Shown here: in pieces, positions 24,966-31,748 of the stretch
Numbering within the stretch: position 1 is the stretch's first letter
Layout: every line of letters begins with the position of its first letter
Assembly: GCA_934597345.1 (NCBI GenBank)
Contig: CAKTRJ010000027.1
Coordinates: 1-33,704 of the forward strand
Reading direction: 5' to 3'
Source of the DNA: an uncultured Oscillospiraceae bacterium
GTDB lineage: Bacteria; Bacillota; Clostridia; Oscillospirales; Oscillospiraceae
DNA: 33,704 nucleotides
The notes under the pieces: generated by a model
What the model saw: only the letters and a program-made list of their open reading frames with translations
What the model was told of the DNA's origin: nothing
Database searches by the model: none
Position numbers and translations under genes: made by a program

Positions 24966-25832
24966 ATGTCCTTTGTCATAACCACAGACACCTCCGCCAA
25001 CCTGCCCACTGCCGAACTGCAGTGGCACCAGCTGGAGCTGCTGCCCTTTTCCTATATTGTCAACGATATCGAGCATCAGTGTTTTGACCTGACCGCCTTT
25101 GACGGCGACGCCTACTATGAGATGCTGCGCCATACCCCGGCCAGCACCTCCATGATCTCCATGGACCAGTACTGCCGGATGTGGGAGCCGCTGCTGCAGG
25201 AGGGAAAGGACGTGCTGCATGTGGGCATGTCCTCCGGCATCAGCGGCGCGTACCAGTCGGCGGTGATGGCCGCCCGTGAGCTGCGTGAGGCGTATCCCGG
25301 CCGCCGTCTGGTGGTGTTTGATACCCGTGCCGCCTCCTTGGGCGAGGGGATTCAGGTGCTCCACGCCGCTACCTGCCGCGAGGCGGGCTATACCCTGGAT
25401 GAGACCGTCCGGGAGCTGACGGAGCTGCGCCCCCGCATCCGCCAGGTGTTCACGGTGGACGACCTGATGCACCTGCGCCGGGGCGGCCGTGTGTCCGGCG
25501 TGGCCGCCGCCGTAGGCACCGCCCTGCGGATCAAGCCCCTGCTGAAGGGCGACGAGGCGGGCCGCATCGTGGTGTTTGCCAAGGTACAGGGCCGCAAGCG
25601 CTCCATCCGTTCGCTGGCGGAGAATTTCGCCGCCCATGCGGAGCTGTCGGGCCGCTGGCCGGTGGGCATCGCCCACGCCGGCTGCCGCAGGGAGGCGTTG
25701 GAGCTGGCCGCCATGCTGAAGGAGCATGACCCCAAGGCGCGCATCATCGTGGTGGACTATGAGCCGGTTACCGGCAGCCATGTGGGCCCCGGCGCGCTGG
25801 CCATGTTCTATGTGGCCGATCAGGGCGATTGA
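24966..25832 (+). CDS. DegV family fatty-acid-binding protein (second copy)
   Basis: Protein of 288 residues with DegV signatures: FVITTDTSANLPT at the start, GMSSGISGAYQSA mid-protein, and VDDLMHLRRGGRVSG followed by ALRIKPLL. The family binds long-chain fatty acids. The C-terminal VTGSHVGPGALAMFY matches the usual DegV ending. ACGAGG lies upstream of the ATG. It is divergent from the DUF1836 regulator with a shared promoter region. A weak TTCGGC/GCCGAA hairpin (25835-25851) follows the stop. Confidence 0.9.
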   Translation: MSFVITTDTSANLPTAELQWHQLELLPFSYIVNDIEHQCFDLTAFDGDAYYEMLRHTPASTSMISMDQYCRMWEPLLQEGKDVLHVGMSSGISGAYQSAVMAARELREAYPGRRLVVFDTRAASLGEGIQVLHAATCREAGYTLDETVRELTELRPRIRQVFTVDDLMHLRRGGRVSGVAAAVGTALRIKPLLKGDEAGRIVVFAKVQGRKRSIRSLAENFAAHAELSGRWPVGIAHAGCRREALELAAMLKEHDPKARIIVVDYEPVTGSHVGPGALAMFYVADQGD

Positions 25833-25893
25833 CCTTCGGCTATTTGCCGAATATCCCCCGTTCTTTCCCGGTGGACTTTGTGTGTCCTGCCCA

Positions 25894-25923
25894 TAGACAC
25901 AGTGTCGGGAATAAGCCTATAAT
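25894..25923 (+). promoter_or_regulatory. Promoter of the cysteine operon leader, with a small dyad
   Basis: TAGACA (25894-25899), 18 nt, TATAAT (25918-25923). The palindrome GACAC-A-GTGTC (25896-25906) overlaps the -35 and spacer, and a further TGTGTC lies about 10 nt upstream. A repressor or activator site is possible. The -35 match is only fair. Confidence 0.55.
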
Positions 25924-25954
25924 ATCAGTAGACTTTTTAAGGAGAAAACACCGT

Positions 25955-26056
25955 ATGCTGTATCGCGCCTGTTGTGAGAGCTGTTTGTCCATGTGTTGCA
26001 TGGGCAAGCTTTGCCGCGCGTATATGGGTCATACGTTTTCTGTCCGTGCCGCGTAA
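25955..26056 (+). CDS. Cysteine-rich leader peptide upstream of cysK
   Basis: A 33-codon ORF with AAGGAG 10 nt upstream. It reads MLYRACCESCLSMCC, then MGKLCRAYMGHTF and a short tail to TAA. Six of the first 20 residues are cysteine (6, 7, 10, 14, 15, 20), and four methionines are also present. It lies between a promoter and an intrinsic terminator that precede cysK-cysE. This is the classical layout of amino-acid attenuation, where ribosomes stall on scarce charged tRNA and prevent termination. Cysteine is both the enriched codon and the operon product. The peptide is probably a regulatory device without a function of its own. The competing antiterminator pairing was not resolved by eye. Confidence 0.75.
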   Translation: MLYRACCESCLSMCCMGKLCRAYMGHTFSVRAA

Positions 26057-26083
26057 GCGGGTGCGGAACCTGTGGTAATAACG

Positions 26084-26121
26084 CAGAGGGTGTATGGCAC
26101 ACATACACCCTCTGTTTTTTT
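26084..26121 (+). terminator. Leader terminator (attenuator) upstream of cysK
   Basis: A perfect 13-bp stem (26084-26096 with 26102-26114) with a 5-nt loop is followed by seven T (26115-26121). It starts 27 nt after the leader-peptide stop and ends 82 nt before cysK, with no other gene to terminate except the leader. Confidence 0.88.
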
Positions 26122-26134
26122 GCCCATATCATAT

Positions 26135-26170
26135 ACCATCGATCAACAAGGGCCCTTGTTAATCGATGGT
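26135..26170. promoter_or_regulatory. 36-bp dyad between attenuator and cysK
   Basis: ACCATCGAT-C-AACAAGGG is followed directly by its complement with a single C/A mismatch and no loop. It has no T-tract. It ends 32 nt before the cysK ATG. It could be an operator or an mRNA structure that affects stability or processing below the attenuator. Confidence 0.65.
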
Positions 26171-26202
26171 ACAGAAATTGGGAAAGAGAAAGGACAGACA
26201 TT

Positions 26203-27132
26203 ATGGGTATCTATCATTCCGCGGCACAGCTGGTGGGCCATACGCCCTTGCTGGCCGTTGAAAACTACGCTGCCGCCCGCGGCCTTCCCGCCGTCATTCT
26301 GGCCAAGCTGGAGAGCTTCAACCCCGCCGGAAGCGCCAAGGATCGTGTGGCGCTGGAGATGCTGCGTCAGGCGGAGTCCTCCGGCGTGCTGCAGCCCGGC
26401 GGCACCGTCATTGAGCCTACCTCCGGCAACACCGGCATCGGTCTGGCTGCCATGGCCATCTCCAAGGGCTACCGCGTGATCCTCACCATGCCCGCGTCCA
26501 TGAGTGCCGAGCGCCGCACGTTGCTGAAGGCCTACGGCGCGGAGCTGGTGCTGGTGGAGGAGGGCGGCATGGCCGGCGCGGTGGCCAAAGCGGAGGAGCT
26601 GGCGGCCGCCATTCCCGGCAGCTTCATCCCCAGCCAGTTCGATAACCCCGCCAACCCCGCCGCCCACTATAAGACCACCGGCCCGGAGATCTGGCAGGAT
26701 ACAGAGGGCCATGTGGATATCTTCGTGGCAGGCGTCGGTACCGGCGGCACCATCAGCGGCACCGGCCGCTACCTGAAGGAGCAGGACCCCAACATCCGCG
26801 TGGTGGCGGTGGAGCCGGCTTCCTCGCCCCTGCTGAGCCAGGGCCACGCAGGCCCTCACGGTTTGCAGGGCATCGGCGCCAACTTTGTCCCCAAAAACTA
26901 TGACGCCTCCGTGGTGGATGAGATCCTCACCGTCACCGAAGAGGAGGCGTACCGCACCGGCCGCCTGCTGGCCCGCACCGAGGGTATCATGGCGGGCATC
27001 ACCTCCGGTGCGGCCCTGTGGGCCGCCGATGTGCTGGCCCGCCGCCCGGAAAACGCGGGCAAGACCATCGTGGCGCTGCTGCCGGACGATGGCAGCCGCT
27101 ACCTGTCCACACCCCTTTGGTCGGAGGAATAA
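26203..27132 (+). CDS. cysK: Cysteine synthase (O-acetylserine sulfhydrylase)
   Basis: PLP enzyme of 309 residues that forms cysteine from O-acetylserine and sulfide. The PLP lysine is Lys46 in NPAGSAKDR. The substrate loop TSGNTG is at 73-78, and the phosphate-binding GVGTGGTISGTG lies mid-protein. ATG 26203 follows AAAGGA; an in-frame frame from 25993 crosses the leader and terminator and is not used. Only 3 nt separate it from cysE. In many bacteria the CysE C-terminal Ile inserts into CysK, but this CysE ends in NL. Confidence 0.96.
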   Translation: MGIYHSAAQLVGHTPLLAVENYAAARGLPAVILAKLESFNPAGSAKDRVALEMLRQAESSGVLQPGGTVIEPTSGNTGIGLAAMAISKGYRVILTMPASMSAERRTLLKAYGAELVLVEEGGMAGAVAKAEELAAAIPGSFIPSQFDNPANPAAHYKTTGPEIWQDTEGHVDIFVAGVGTGGTISGTGRYLKEQDPNIRVVAVEPASSPLLSQGHAGPHGLQGIGANFVPKNYDASVVDEILTVTEEEAYRTGRLLARTEGIMAGITSGAALWAADVLARRPENAGKTIVALLPDDGSRYLSTPLWSEE

Positions 27133-27135
27133 ACC

Positions 27136-27996
27136 ATGTACGAAGATCACATCTGTACCGCGGCCAAGATCATGGCCGAGACCATGAAAAATGCCGATAT
27201 CCCCATGTACGGCGCACGTCTGCGCCTGCCGGACCGCAAGGCCATCATCACGCTTTTGAAGGAGATGCGCCAGCTGCTGTTTCCCGCCTATTTCGGTGAC
27301 CCCGCCCTTATGACGCTGGCGGCGGCGGACTATGCCGCCCTGCTGCTGGAGCGCATCGAGACCGGCCTTGCCAGGCAGATCGCCCTGGCCCTGCCGCCGG
27401 AGCAGGAGGATCAGGCACCCCGCATCGCCCGCGAGGTGGTGGATCAGCTGCCCCGCATCCAGCAGCTGCTGCTGACGGATATCGACGCCATCTTTGACGG
27501 CGACCCCGCCGCCCAGAACCGGGAGGAGATCGTGCTGGCCTATCCCGGCCTGTTCGCCATCTTTGCCTACCGGGTCAGCCACGAGCTGTACCTGCGCCAT
27601 GTGCCCACCATTCCCCGCATGATGTCCGAGTATGCCCACAGCCGCACCGGCATCGACATCCACCCCGGCGCGCGGATCGGCAGCTACTTCTTCATCGACC
27701 ACGGCACCGGCATCGTGGTGGGCGAGACCACCGTCATCGGCGACCATGTGAAGCTCTATCAGGGCGTGACCCTGGGCGCCCTCAGTCCCCGGGGCGGCCG
27801 CGCACACAGCAGCGGCAAGCGCCATCCCACCGTGGGCAACGGCGCCACCATCTACTCCGGCGCCTCTATCTTCGGCGGCGATACCGTCATCGGTGAAAAC
27901 GCCGTGGTGGGCGGCAACGCCTTTCTGACCGAATCCATGGCGGACAACGCCCGTGTGGTCATCCGCCCGCCGGAGACCATCATCCACAATCTGTAA
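27136..27996 (+). CDS. cysE: Serine O-acetyltransferase
   Basis: Left-handed beta-helix (hexapeptide repeat) acetyltransferase of 286 residues that makes O-acetylserine for CysK. Catalytic-region residues include His189 in FIDHGTG, with IDIHPGA at 173-179, and the acetyl-CoA stretch GVTLGAL ... KRHPTVGNGATIYSGA. The N-terminal helical domain is long, as in the EpsC-like serine acetyltransferases of Bacillota. The C-terminus ends HNL, lacking the terminal Ile used for complex formation with CysK in enteric bacteria, so the complex may be weak or absent. A strong terminator follows 5 nt later. Confidence 0.94.
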   Translation: MYEDHICTAAKIMAETMKNADIPMYGARLRLPDRKAIITLLKEMRQLLFPAYFGDPALMTLAAADYAALLLERIETGLARQIALALPPEQEDQAPRIAREVVDQLPRIQQLLLTDIDAIFDGDPAAQNREEIVLAYPGLFAIFAYRVSHELYLRHVPTIPRMMSEYAHSRTGIDIHPGARIGSYFFIDHGTGIVVGETTVIGDHVKLYQGVTLGALSPRGGRAHSSGKRHPTVGNGATIYSGASIFGGDTVIGENAVVGGNAFLTESMADNARVVIRPPETIIHNL

Positions 27997-28000
27997 ATAT

Positions 28001-28030
28001 AAAAAAAGAGGACGCCCGTCCTCTTTTTTT
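28001..28030. terminator. Terminator of cysK-cysE
   Basis: A 14-bp stem (28001-28014 with 28017-28030) with 7 A on the left and 7 T on the right. The symmetric ends allow termination in both directions. The gap beyond it (28031-28182) holds only a GGCGG/CCGCC hairpin (28106-28128) and no clear promoter. Confidence 0.88.
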
Positions 28031-28182
28031 GCGTCCAATGTTCCCGAACGGCAAGTAGATCAGTGCAGGCATATTTCGCCCGCGCCGGGCCATACTGGAA
28101 ACAGCGGCGGTGAAACATTTTCGCCGCCTCCTGCGTTTACCATATGTACGTTATCCACTTTACCGCGAGAGGAATTTTTATC

Positions 28183-29166
28183 ATGGCAGAATTACTTGTC
28201 AATACCGGGGCCATTCTGGACAACTACCGGCGCTATGCCGCCCATTCCCAGGTGATCCCCGTTCTCAAGGGCAACGGCTACGGCCTGGGGGCCGCGCGGC
28301 TCCGCGACCTGCTGCGCAGCGAGGGCGCCACGCTGTTTGCCTGCGCCACACCGGAGGAGGCGCTGGAGCTGGCCCAGCCGGACAGCGACCTGCTGTTGCT
28401 CAGCTGTGTTCACGATATGGCGCTGCTGCGCACCCTGCTGCAGCGCCGTGTCATCGCCTCGGTGGAAAGCCTGGCCCAGGCCCAGGCCATCGACGCCCTG
28501 CATATGGATGCCCGGGTGCATCTGGCGGTGGACACCGGCTTTGGCCGCTTCGGCTTTCCGCCGGAGGAGCGGGACGCCATGCGCCGGGTGTTCGCCTTGG
28601 AGGATCTCCGCGTCTGCGGCATTTTCTCCCACTTCAAAAGCGCGGCGGCCGCCCCGGCCCAGTACGCCTGCTTTACTCAGGTGCTGCTGGGTCTGGAGGA
28701 CTGCCCCGTGGGTCTGCGCCATATCGCCGCCACCCACACGGCGGAGGTGCCTCAGTACCGGCTGGACGCCGTGCGCATCGGCTCCGGCCTGACCGGCTGC
28801 GGCGGCGGTACGCCTGCCGCCGCGCTGCAAGCCACCGTCTGTACGGTGCGCCGCCTGAAAAAGGGCCAGCGGGTGGGCTATGGCGAGACGCTGCTGCGCC
28901 GTGACGCGGACGTGGCCGTCATCGACGCCGGTACCTCCGACGGAGCCTTTACCTACCGCTATCGGGGCTTGCGGGCCTTCCTGCGCCAGCGTGACCGTTA
29001 TGTGCTGCTGCGCGGCGCGAAAGCGCCGGTGCTTTGCCCGCCGGGCCTGACCCATACCATGATCGACGTCACGGGCCTTGACTGCCATGTGGGCGATACT
29101 GTCACCATTCCCCATGATCTGGTGCTGACGGACAGCCGCGTTTCCCGCCGGTATACGGAAGCGTGA
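28183..29166 (+). CDS. Alanine-racemase-like PLP protein lacking the catalytic tyrosine
   Basis: Fold-type III PLP protein of 327 residues, shorter than typical Alr (about 360-390). The PLP lysine is Lys29 in VLKGNGYGLG. HLAVDTGFGRFGF (113-125) matches the racemase DTGMxRxG motif, and GIFSHF and RIGSGL match further conserved blocks. The motif that carries the second catalytic base, GYADG in Alr, reads GTSDG at 250-254, so the tyrosine is replaced by threonine. The C-terminal MIDVT-type block is present but the preceding MDQ is not. A two-base alanine racemase mechanism is therefore doubtful. It may act on another substrate, be a one-sided enzyme, or be regulatory. ATG 28183 has GAGAGGA upstream. 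Confidence 0.75.
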   Translation: MAELLVNTGAILDNYRRYAAHSQVIPVLKGNGYGLGAARLRDLLRSEGATLFACATPEEALELAQPDSDLLLLSCVHDMALLRTLLQRRVIASVESLAQAQAIDALHMDARVHLAVDTGFGRFGFPPEERDAMRRVFALEDLRVCGIFSHFKSAAAAPAQYACFTQVLLGLEDCPVGLRHIAATHTAEVPQYRLDAVRIGSGLTGCGGGTPAAALQATVCTVRRLKKGQRVGYGETLLRRDADVAVIDAGTSDGAFTYRYRGLRAFLRQRDRYVLLRGAKAPVLCPPGLTHTMIDVTGLDCHVGDTVTIPHDLVLTDSRVSRRYTEA

Positions 29167-29200
29167 AAAAACACCGTGGGCAGCCGCCCACGGTGTTTTT
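29167..29200. terminator. Bidirectional terminator between alr-like and DUF3592-like genes
   Basis: A 15-bp stem (29167-29181 with 29186-29200) with a 4-nt loop and A/T tails on both sides, between convergent genes. Confidence 0.9.
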
Positions 29201-29209
29201 CACAATAAA

Positions 29210-29677
29210 TTAAAGTCCATAGATGATCATTTCCCGGATCAGCAGGATCTCCGCCACCAGGCAGAACGCCGCGAACACGAAGAAGATCCCGCCGCCGATC
29301 AGGGGCTTGCGGGGCTTGTCCTCCCGGATCAGGTCAGGCCGCTTGGGGTCGTAATACCCCGTTTTCTGCCGTCCCACGCCCTTGCTGCTGCCCCAGTCCT
29401 GGTTGCTGGAATAGGTGTAGGTCTTGCCGTCCACCGTGTACTCATAGGTGGGCAGATGGACCGTATACCGGGCCAGCCGGCTGGTGCCGTCCTCCTGATC
29501 TTCCCAGCGTTCTATGTCCTCTTCTCTCAGATCCACCACCGTCATGGTGGCGGTGCCGGTATACCGCTGCTTGTCGTCCTCATAAGCCTTGATGGCGCCC
29601 TTTCGGTTGCGGAGTCCCAGCCATATCATCAGCGCACACACCACGGCCAGGATCAATGCGGGGATCAGATTTTCCAT
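29210..29677 (-). CDS. Small two-TM membrane protein, DUF3592-like
   Basis: Protein of 155 residues with one membrane helix at each end (about 5-24, LIPALILAVVCALMIWLGL, and 128-152). A beta-rich domain lies between (YTVHLPTYEYTVDGKTYTY, then GYYDPKRPDLI). Y-x-V-D-G-K-x-Y followed by YDP-P is the DUF3592 pattern. Function of the family is unknown. ATG 29677 has GGGAGGAGA upstream, and the extension to 29692 is unsupported. Monocistronic with its own promoter. Confidence 0.75.
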   Translation of the reverse strand: MENLIPALILAVVCALMIWLGLRNRKGAIKAYEDDKQRYTGTATMTVVDLREEDIERWEDQEDGTSRLARYTVHLPTYEYTVDGKTYTYSSNQDWGSSKGVGRQKTGYYDPKRPDLIREDKPRKPLIGGGIFFVFAAFCLVAEILLIREMIIYGL

Positions 29678-29721
29678 TGTCTCTCCTCCCAAAATACGAA
29701 TCAGGAAACCCCTGTAAAATC

Positions 29722-29750
29722 AGTGTACCGTAAAACCGCCGTCAGGTCAA
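29722..29750 (-). promoter_or_regulatory. Promoter of the DUF3592-like gene
   Basis: Minus strand: TTGACC (29745-29750), 17 nt, TACACT (29722-29727). Confidence 0.7.
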
Positions 29751-29774
29751 CTGTCTGCCGCAAAATCGAAAGAA

Positions 29775-29799
29775 AAAGACGCGCCTTTGGCGCGTCTTT
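29775..29799 (-). terminator. Terminator of the lipoprotein gene
   Basis: An 11-bp stem (29775-29785 with 29789-29799) with a 3-nt loop is followed on the minus strand by a T-rich tail. Confidence 0.85.
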
Positions 29800-29807
29800 C
29801 CGGTGAT

Positions 29808-30452
29808 TTACTTGGTCTCTGTGCTCAGCGGGGAGAAATAGCCCATCATGTCGGCGGTGGTGTCCTCTATGTAGCTGGTGGAGGTGACCACGCAGACGTA
29901 GTTGCCCGTCTGCATGCAGACCTGCACGCAATAGACCGGCACATCCTCATAGACGGCGGTGGTGCGGATGCCCTCATACTGCTGTCCCATAAAGGTGACG
30001 GTCTCGCGGCTGGCTTCCACGTCGGTCATGCCCATGGACTGATAAGCGGTCTTGATCTGCTCCATGCCCAGGTCGGCGAAAGCGGCCATGTCCACGGCGG
30101 CGCCCTTCTCCGACACCTTACTCAGCAGTACGTTAATGGTCTGCAATCCACCCTCGGTCATGGCGTACATGTCCTGGATCTGACTGCCGTTTTCCAGATT
30201 GTCCTGTAACTGCTTGGCAAGCTCCGTATCGCTCAGCGTGTCGGCGGCGATGTTGTTGATGTCCGCGATCTCCGCGTCGGTCAGATAGCTGAACTCCGCC
30301 GGAACGGTGCAGCTCAGGCCCAGAAACGTACTGGTGTAGGTCTGGCCGTCCACAACGCCCCGCTCAAATTTTTTGCTGCCAGCACCGCAGGCCGTCAGGC
30401 TCAGTGCCAGGACCAGCGCCAGCGCGGCGGACAGATATTTCATTGGTCTCAC
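29808..30452 (-). CDS. Putative lipoprotein of unknown function
   Basis: Protein of 214 residues with a lipoprotein signal peptide. MRPMKYLS is followed by a hydrophobic stretch and the lipobox LTAC, giving Cys22 as the lipidated residue. The mature part is acidic and has no motif I recognise; it contains cysteines near YCVQVCMQTGNYVCVV. The start is read as GTG at 30452 because AGGAGG lies 10 nt before it; the ATG three codons later is 19 nt away. It would be anchored on the outer face of the membrane. Confidence 0.8.
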   Translation of the reverse strand: MRPMKYLSAALALVLALSLTACGAGSKKFERGVVDGQTYTSTFLGLSCTVPAEFSYLTDAEIADINNIAADTLSDTELAKQLQDNLENGSQIQDMYAMTEGGLQTINVLLSKVSEKGAAVDMAAFADLGMEQIKTAYQSMGMTDVEASRETVTFMGQQYEGIRTTAVYEDVPVYCVQVCMQTGNYVCVVTSTSYIEDTTADMMGYFSPLSTETK

Positions 30453-30514
30453 GATGGGTTTTCCTCCTTTTTCGCGCCTCCGTCGCAGTCGGACGCGCGT
30501 ATCTATATGGGAGA

Positions 30515-30543
30515 ATTATAGTGCAAAATGGCCTTTTCGTCAA
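30515..30543 (-). promoter_or_regulatory. Promoter of the lipoprotein gene
   Basis: Minus strand: TTGACG (30538-30543), 17 nt, TATAAT (30515-30520). Confidence 0.8.
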
Positions 30544-30574
30544 TAGACCATTATTTTCCAGCATGTTTAGAACA

Positions 30575-30602
30575 GAGAACGGGGCCTTTCGGCCCCGTTC
30601 TC
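30575..30602 (-). terminator. Probable terminator of the chimeric PLP/B3-B4 gene
   Basis: A 12-bp GC-rich stem (30575-30586 with 30591-30602) with a 4-nt loop lies 5 nt past the stop. The tail on the minus strand is only weakly T-rich. Confidence 0.6.
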
Positions 30603-30607
30603 CTCTA

Positions 30608-31630
30608 TTATATAATTTTCGGCACAACGATCTCACCGCTGCCGCCGCAGTATTTTTCCGTCTCCGCGATCAGCTTCCGGGCCGTATCCCACAGCAGCTC
30701 ATCGGGGGTGGCCTTGTTGCCCTGCACGATGTAAAAGACGTTTTTCGCCGTTTCATCCACCGCCGTCTTGTTCACCTGCCGGATCTCCAGACGGCACAGT
30801 ACCTCGTTGCTGTCGTCGCAGTAGCAGTACTCGTGGGGCGCTACGGGAACAGGCTCCGTCTGGCCCAGCGGCACGAACTTCTCACTGCCGTCGGTGAAGC
30901 GCAGGGTCACGTTGCCGTCCACCTTGTCGATGTTGTGCGCGCCCAGCGCCAGCTTGCTCTCCAGCGAAAGCAGGTTGTAGATGTCCACCGCCGTGTTGAT
31001 GTAGAACATCTCTCCCTGCCCCTTCTTCAGCAGCTTGATGAGATTCTCGCTGGCGGGGATGTTCTTCCGGCGCTTCACGCCCGTCTCGTCGTGGAGGATG
31101 TTGAAGCCCTCCAGCACCATGGTGGGGTTGGCGGGGGTCTCCACATAGATGACCTTGGTGTTGGGCTTGATGAGGGGCTCCAGCTCCTCCAGATGGTCGG
31201 CCCGGAAGGAATCGTGCTCAATGCCGAACCGGGGCAGCCAGTCGCTGGTGATGTCCTCGGTGCCAGAGTACTTGGCCTTGGTGAAAATGACGTGGTCGCC
31301 GCATTGCAGGGCCGCGAACAGCGCACCGGCCACCGCACCCATGCCAGAGGCATAGGACACCGCGCCCTTGCCGTGCTCCAGCGCCGCCAGCTTCTGCTCC
31401 ATGTAGTCCAGAGACGGGTTGGTGATGCGGCTGTAAGCGAAGCTCTCGGCATAGTCGCTGCAGGCCTCCACGGCGTCGTCGGTGGAATCGAAATAGAAGG
31501 TAGAGGTCTGGTAAATGGGCGGGATCAGGGAACCGTAGGGATCCCGGGGCTCCCCGGCATGAACCTCCACGGTGTCGAATTTTACGTTCTCCGGCTGAAA
31601 TTCCGGATGCTTCATGATCAACTGGCTCAT
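30608..31630 (-). CDS. Chimeric ORF: N-terminal half of Cys/Met-metabolism PLP enzyme fused to a B3/B4 tRNA-binding-type domain
   Basis: ORF of 340 residues made of two unrelated parts. Residues 1 to about 175 are the N-terminal half of a methionine gamma-lyase or cystathionine synthase/lyase: IPPIYQTSTF, YSRITNP (69-72 region), VSYASGMGAV and IYVETPANPTM (161-171). The similarity then stops before the PLP lysine, so that half cannot be an active PLP enzyme. From about 180 on, TGVKRRKNIPASENLIKLL, NTAVDIYNLLSL, KVDGNVTLRF and KNVFYIVQG match B3/B4-domain proteins related to the PheT editing domain, also missing their N-terminus. The fusion is in frame and lies near 31085-31115. A deletion joining two genes, or an assembly join, explains it best. 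GGAGG precedes the ATG. Confidence 0.8.
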   Translation of the reverse strand: MSQLIMKHPEFQPENVKFDTVEVHAGEPRDPYGSLIPPIYQTSTFYFDSTDDAVEACSDYAESFAYSRITNPSLDYMEQKLAALEHGKGAVSYASGMGAVAGALFAALQCGDHVIFTKAKYSGTEDITSDWLPRFGIEHDSFRADHLEELEPLIKPNTKVIYVETPANPTMVLEGFNILHDETGVKRRKNIPASENLIKLLKKGQGEMFYINTAVDIYNLLSLESKLALGAHNIDKVDGNVTLRFTDGSEKFVPLGQTEPVPVAPHEYCYCDDSNEVLCRLEIRQVNKTAVDETAKNVFYIVQGNKATPDELLWDTARKLIAETEKYCGGSGEIVVPKII

Positions 31631-31648
31631 AGCGCACCTCCATAAAAA

Positions 31649-31690
31649 ATATGCTGACAGGCAGCTTTGTTTTCTTGCCTGTCAGCATAT
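31649..31690 (-). terminator. Hairpin with T-run just before the chimeric gene
   Basis: A perfect 15-bp stem (31649-31663 with 31676-31690) with a 12-nt loop is followed on the minus strand by TTTTTT and then, within 5 nt, by the GGAGG of the chimeric gene. It may be the terminator of lysR or an attenuator controlling the gene below. Confidence 0.75.
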
Positions 31691-31748
31691 CATATTTTGC
31701 GCAAATAGGGAAATACCGCGAAATTATGGCGGCCCATAACCAAAAGCT

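Noticed and set aside
25924..26202. T-box, SAM or other riboswitch upstream of cysK
   Set aside because: No T-box consensus (AGGGTGG-type) or SAM-riboswitch conserved core was found. The Cys-rich ORF plus terminator explains the region better.
26143..28038. 631-codon open frame on the minus strand opposite cysK-cysE
   Set aside because: Antisense shadow; both plus-strand genes have full catalytic motifs, ribosome sites and a terminator.
28110..28904. 264-codon plus-strand frame overlapping the alanine-racemase-like gene
   Set aside because: Arg/Gly/Pro/Ala-rich out-of-frame shadow; the racemase-like frame carries the PLP motif.
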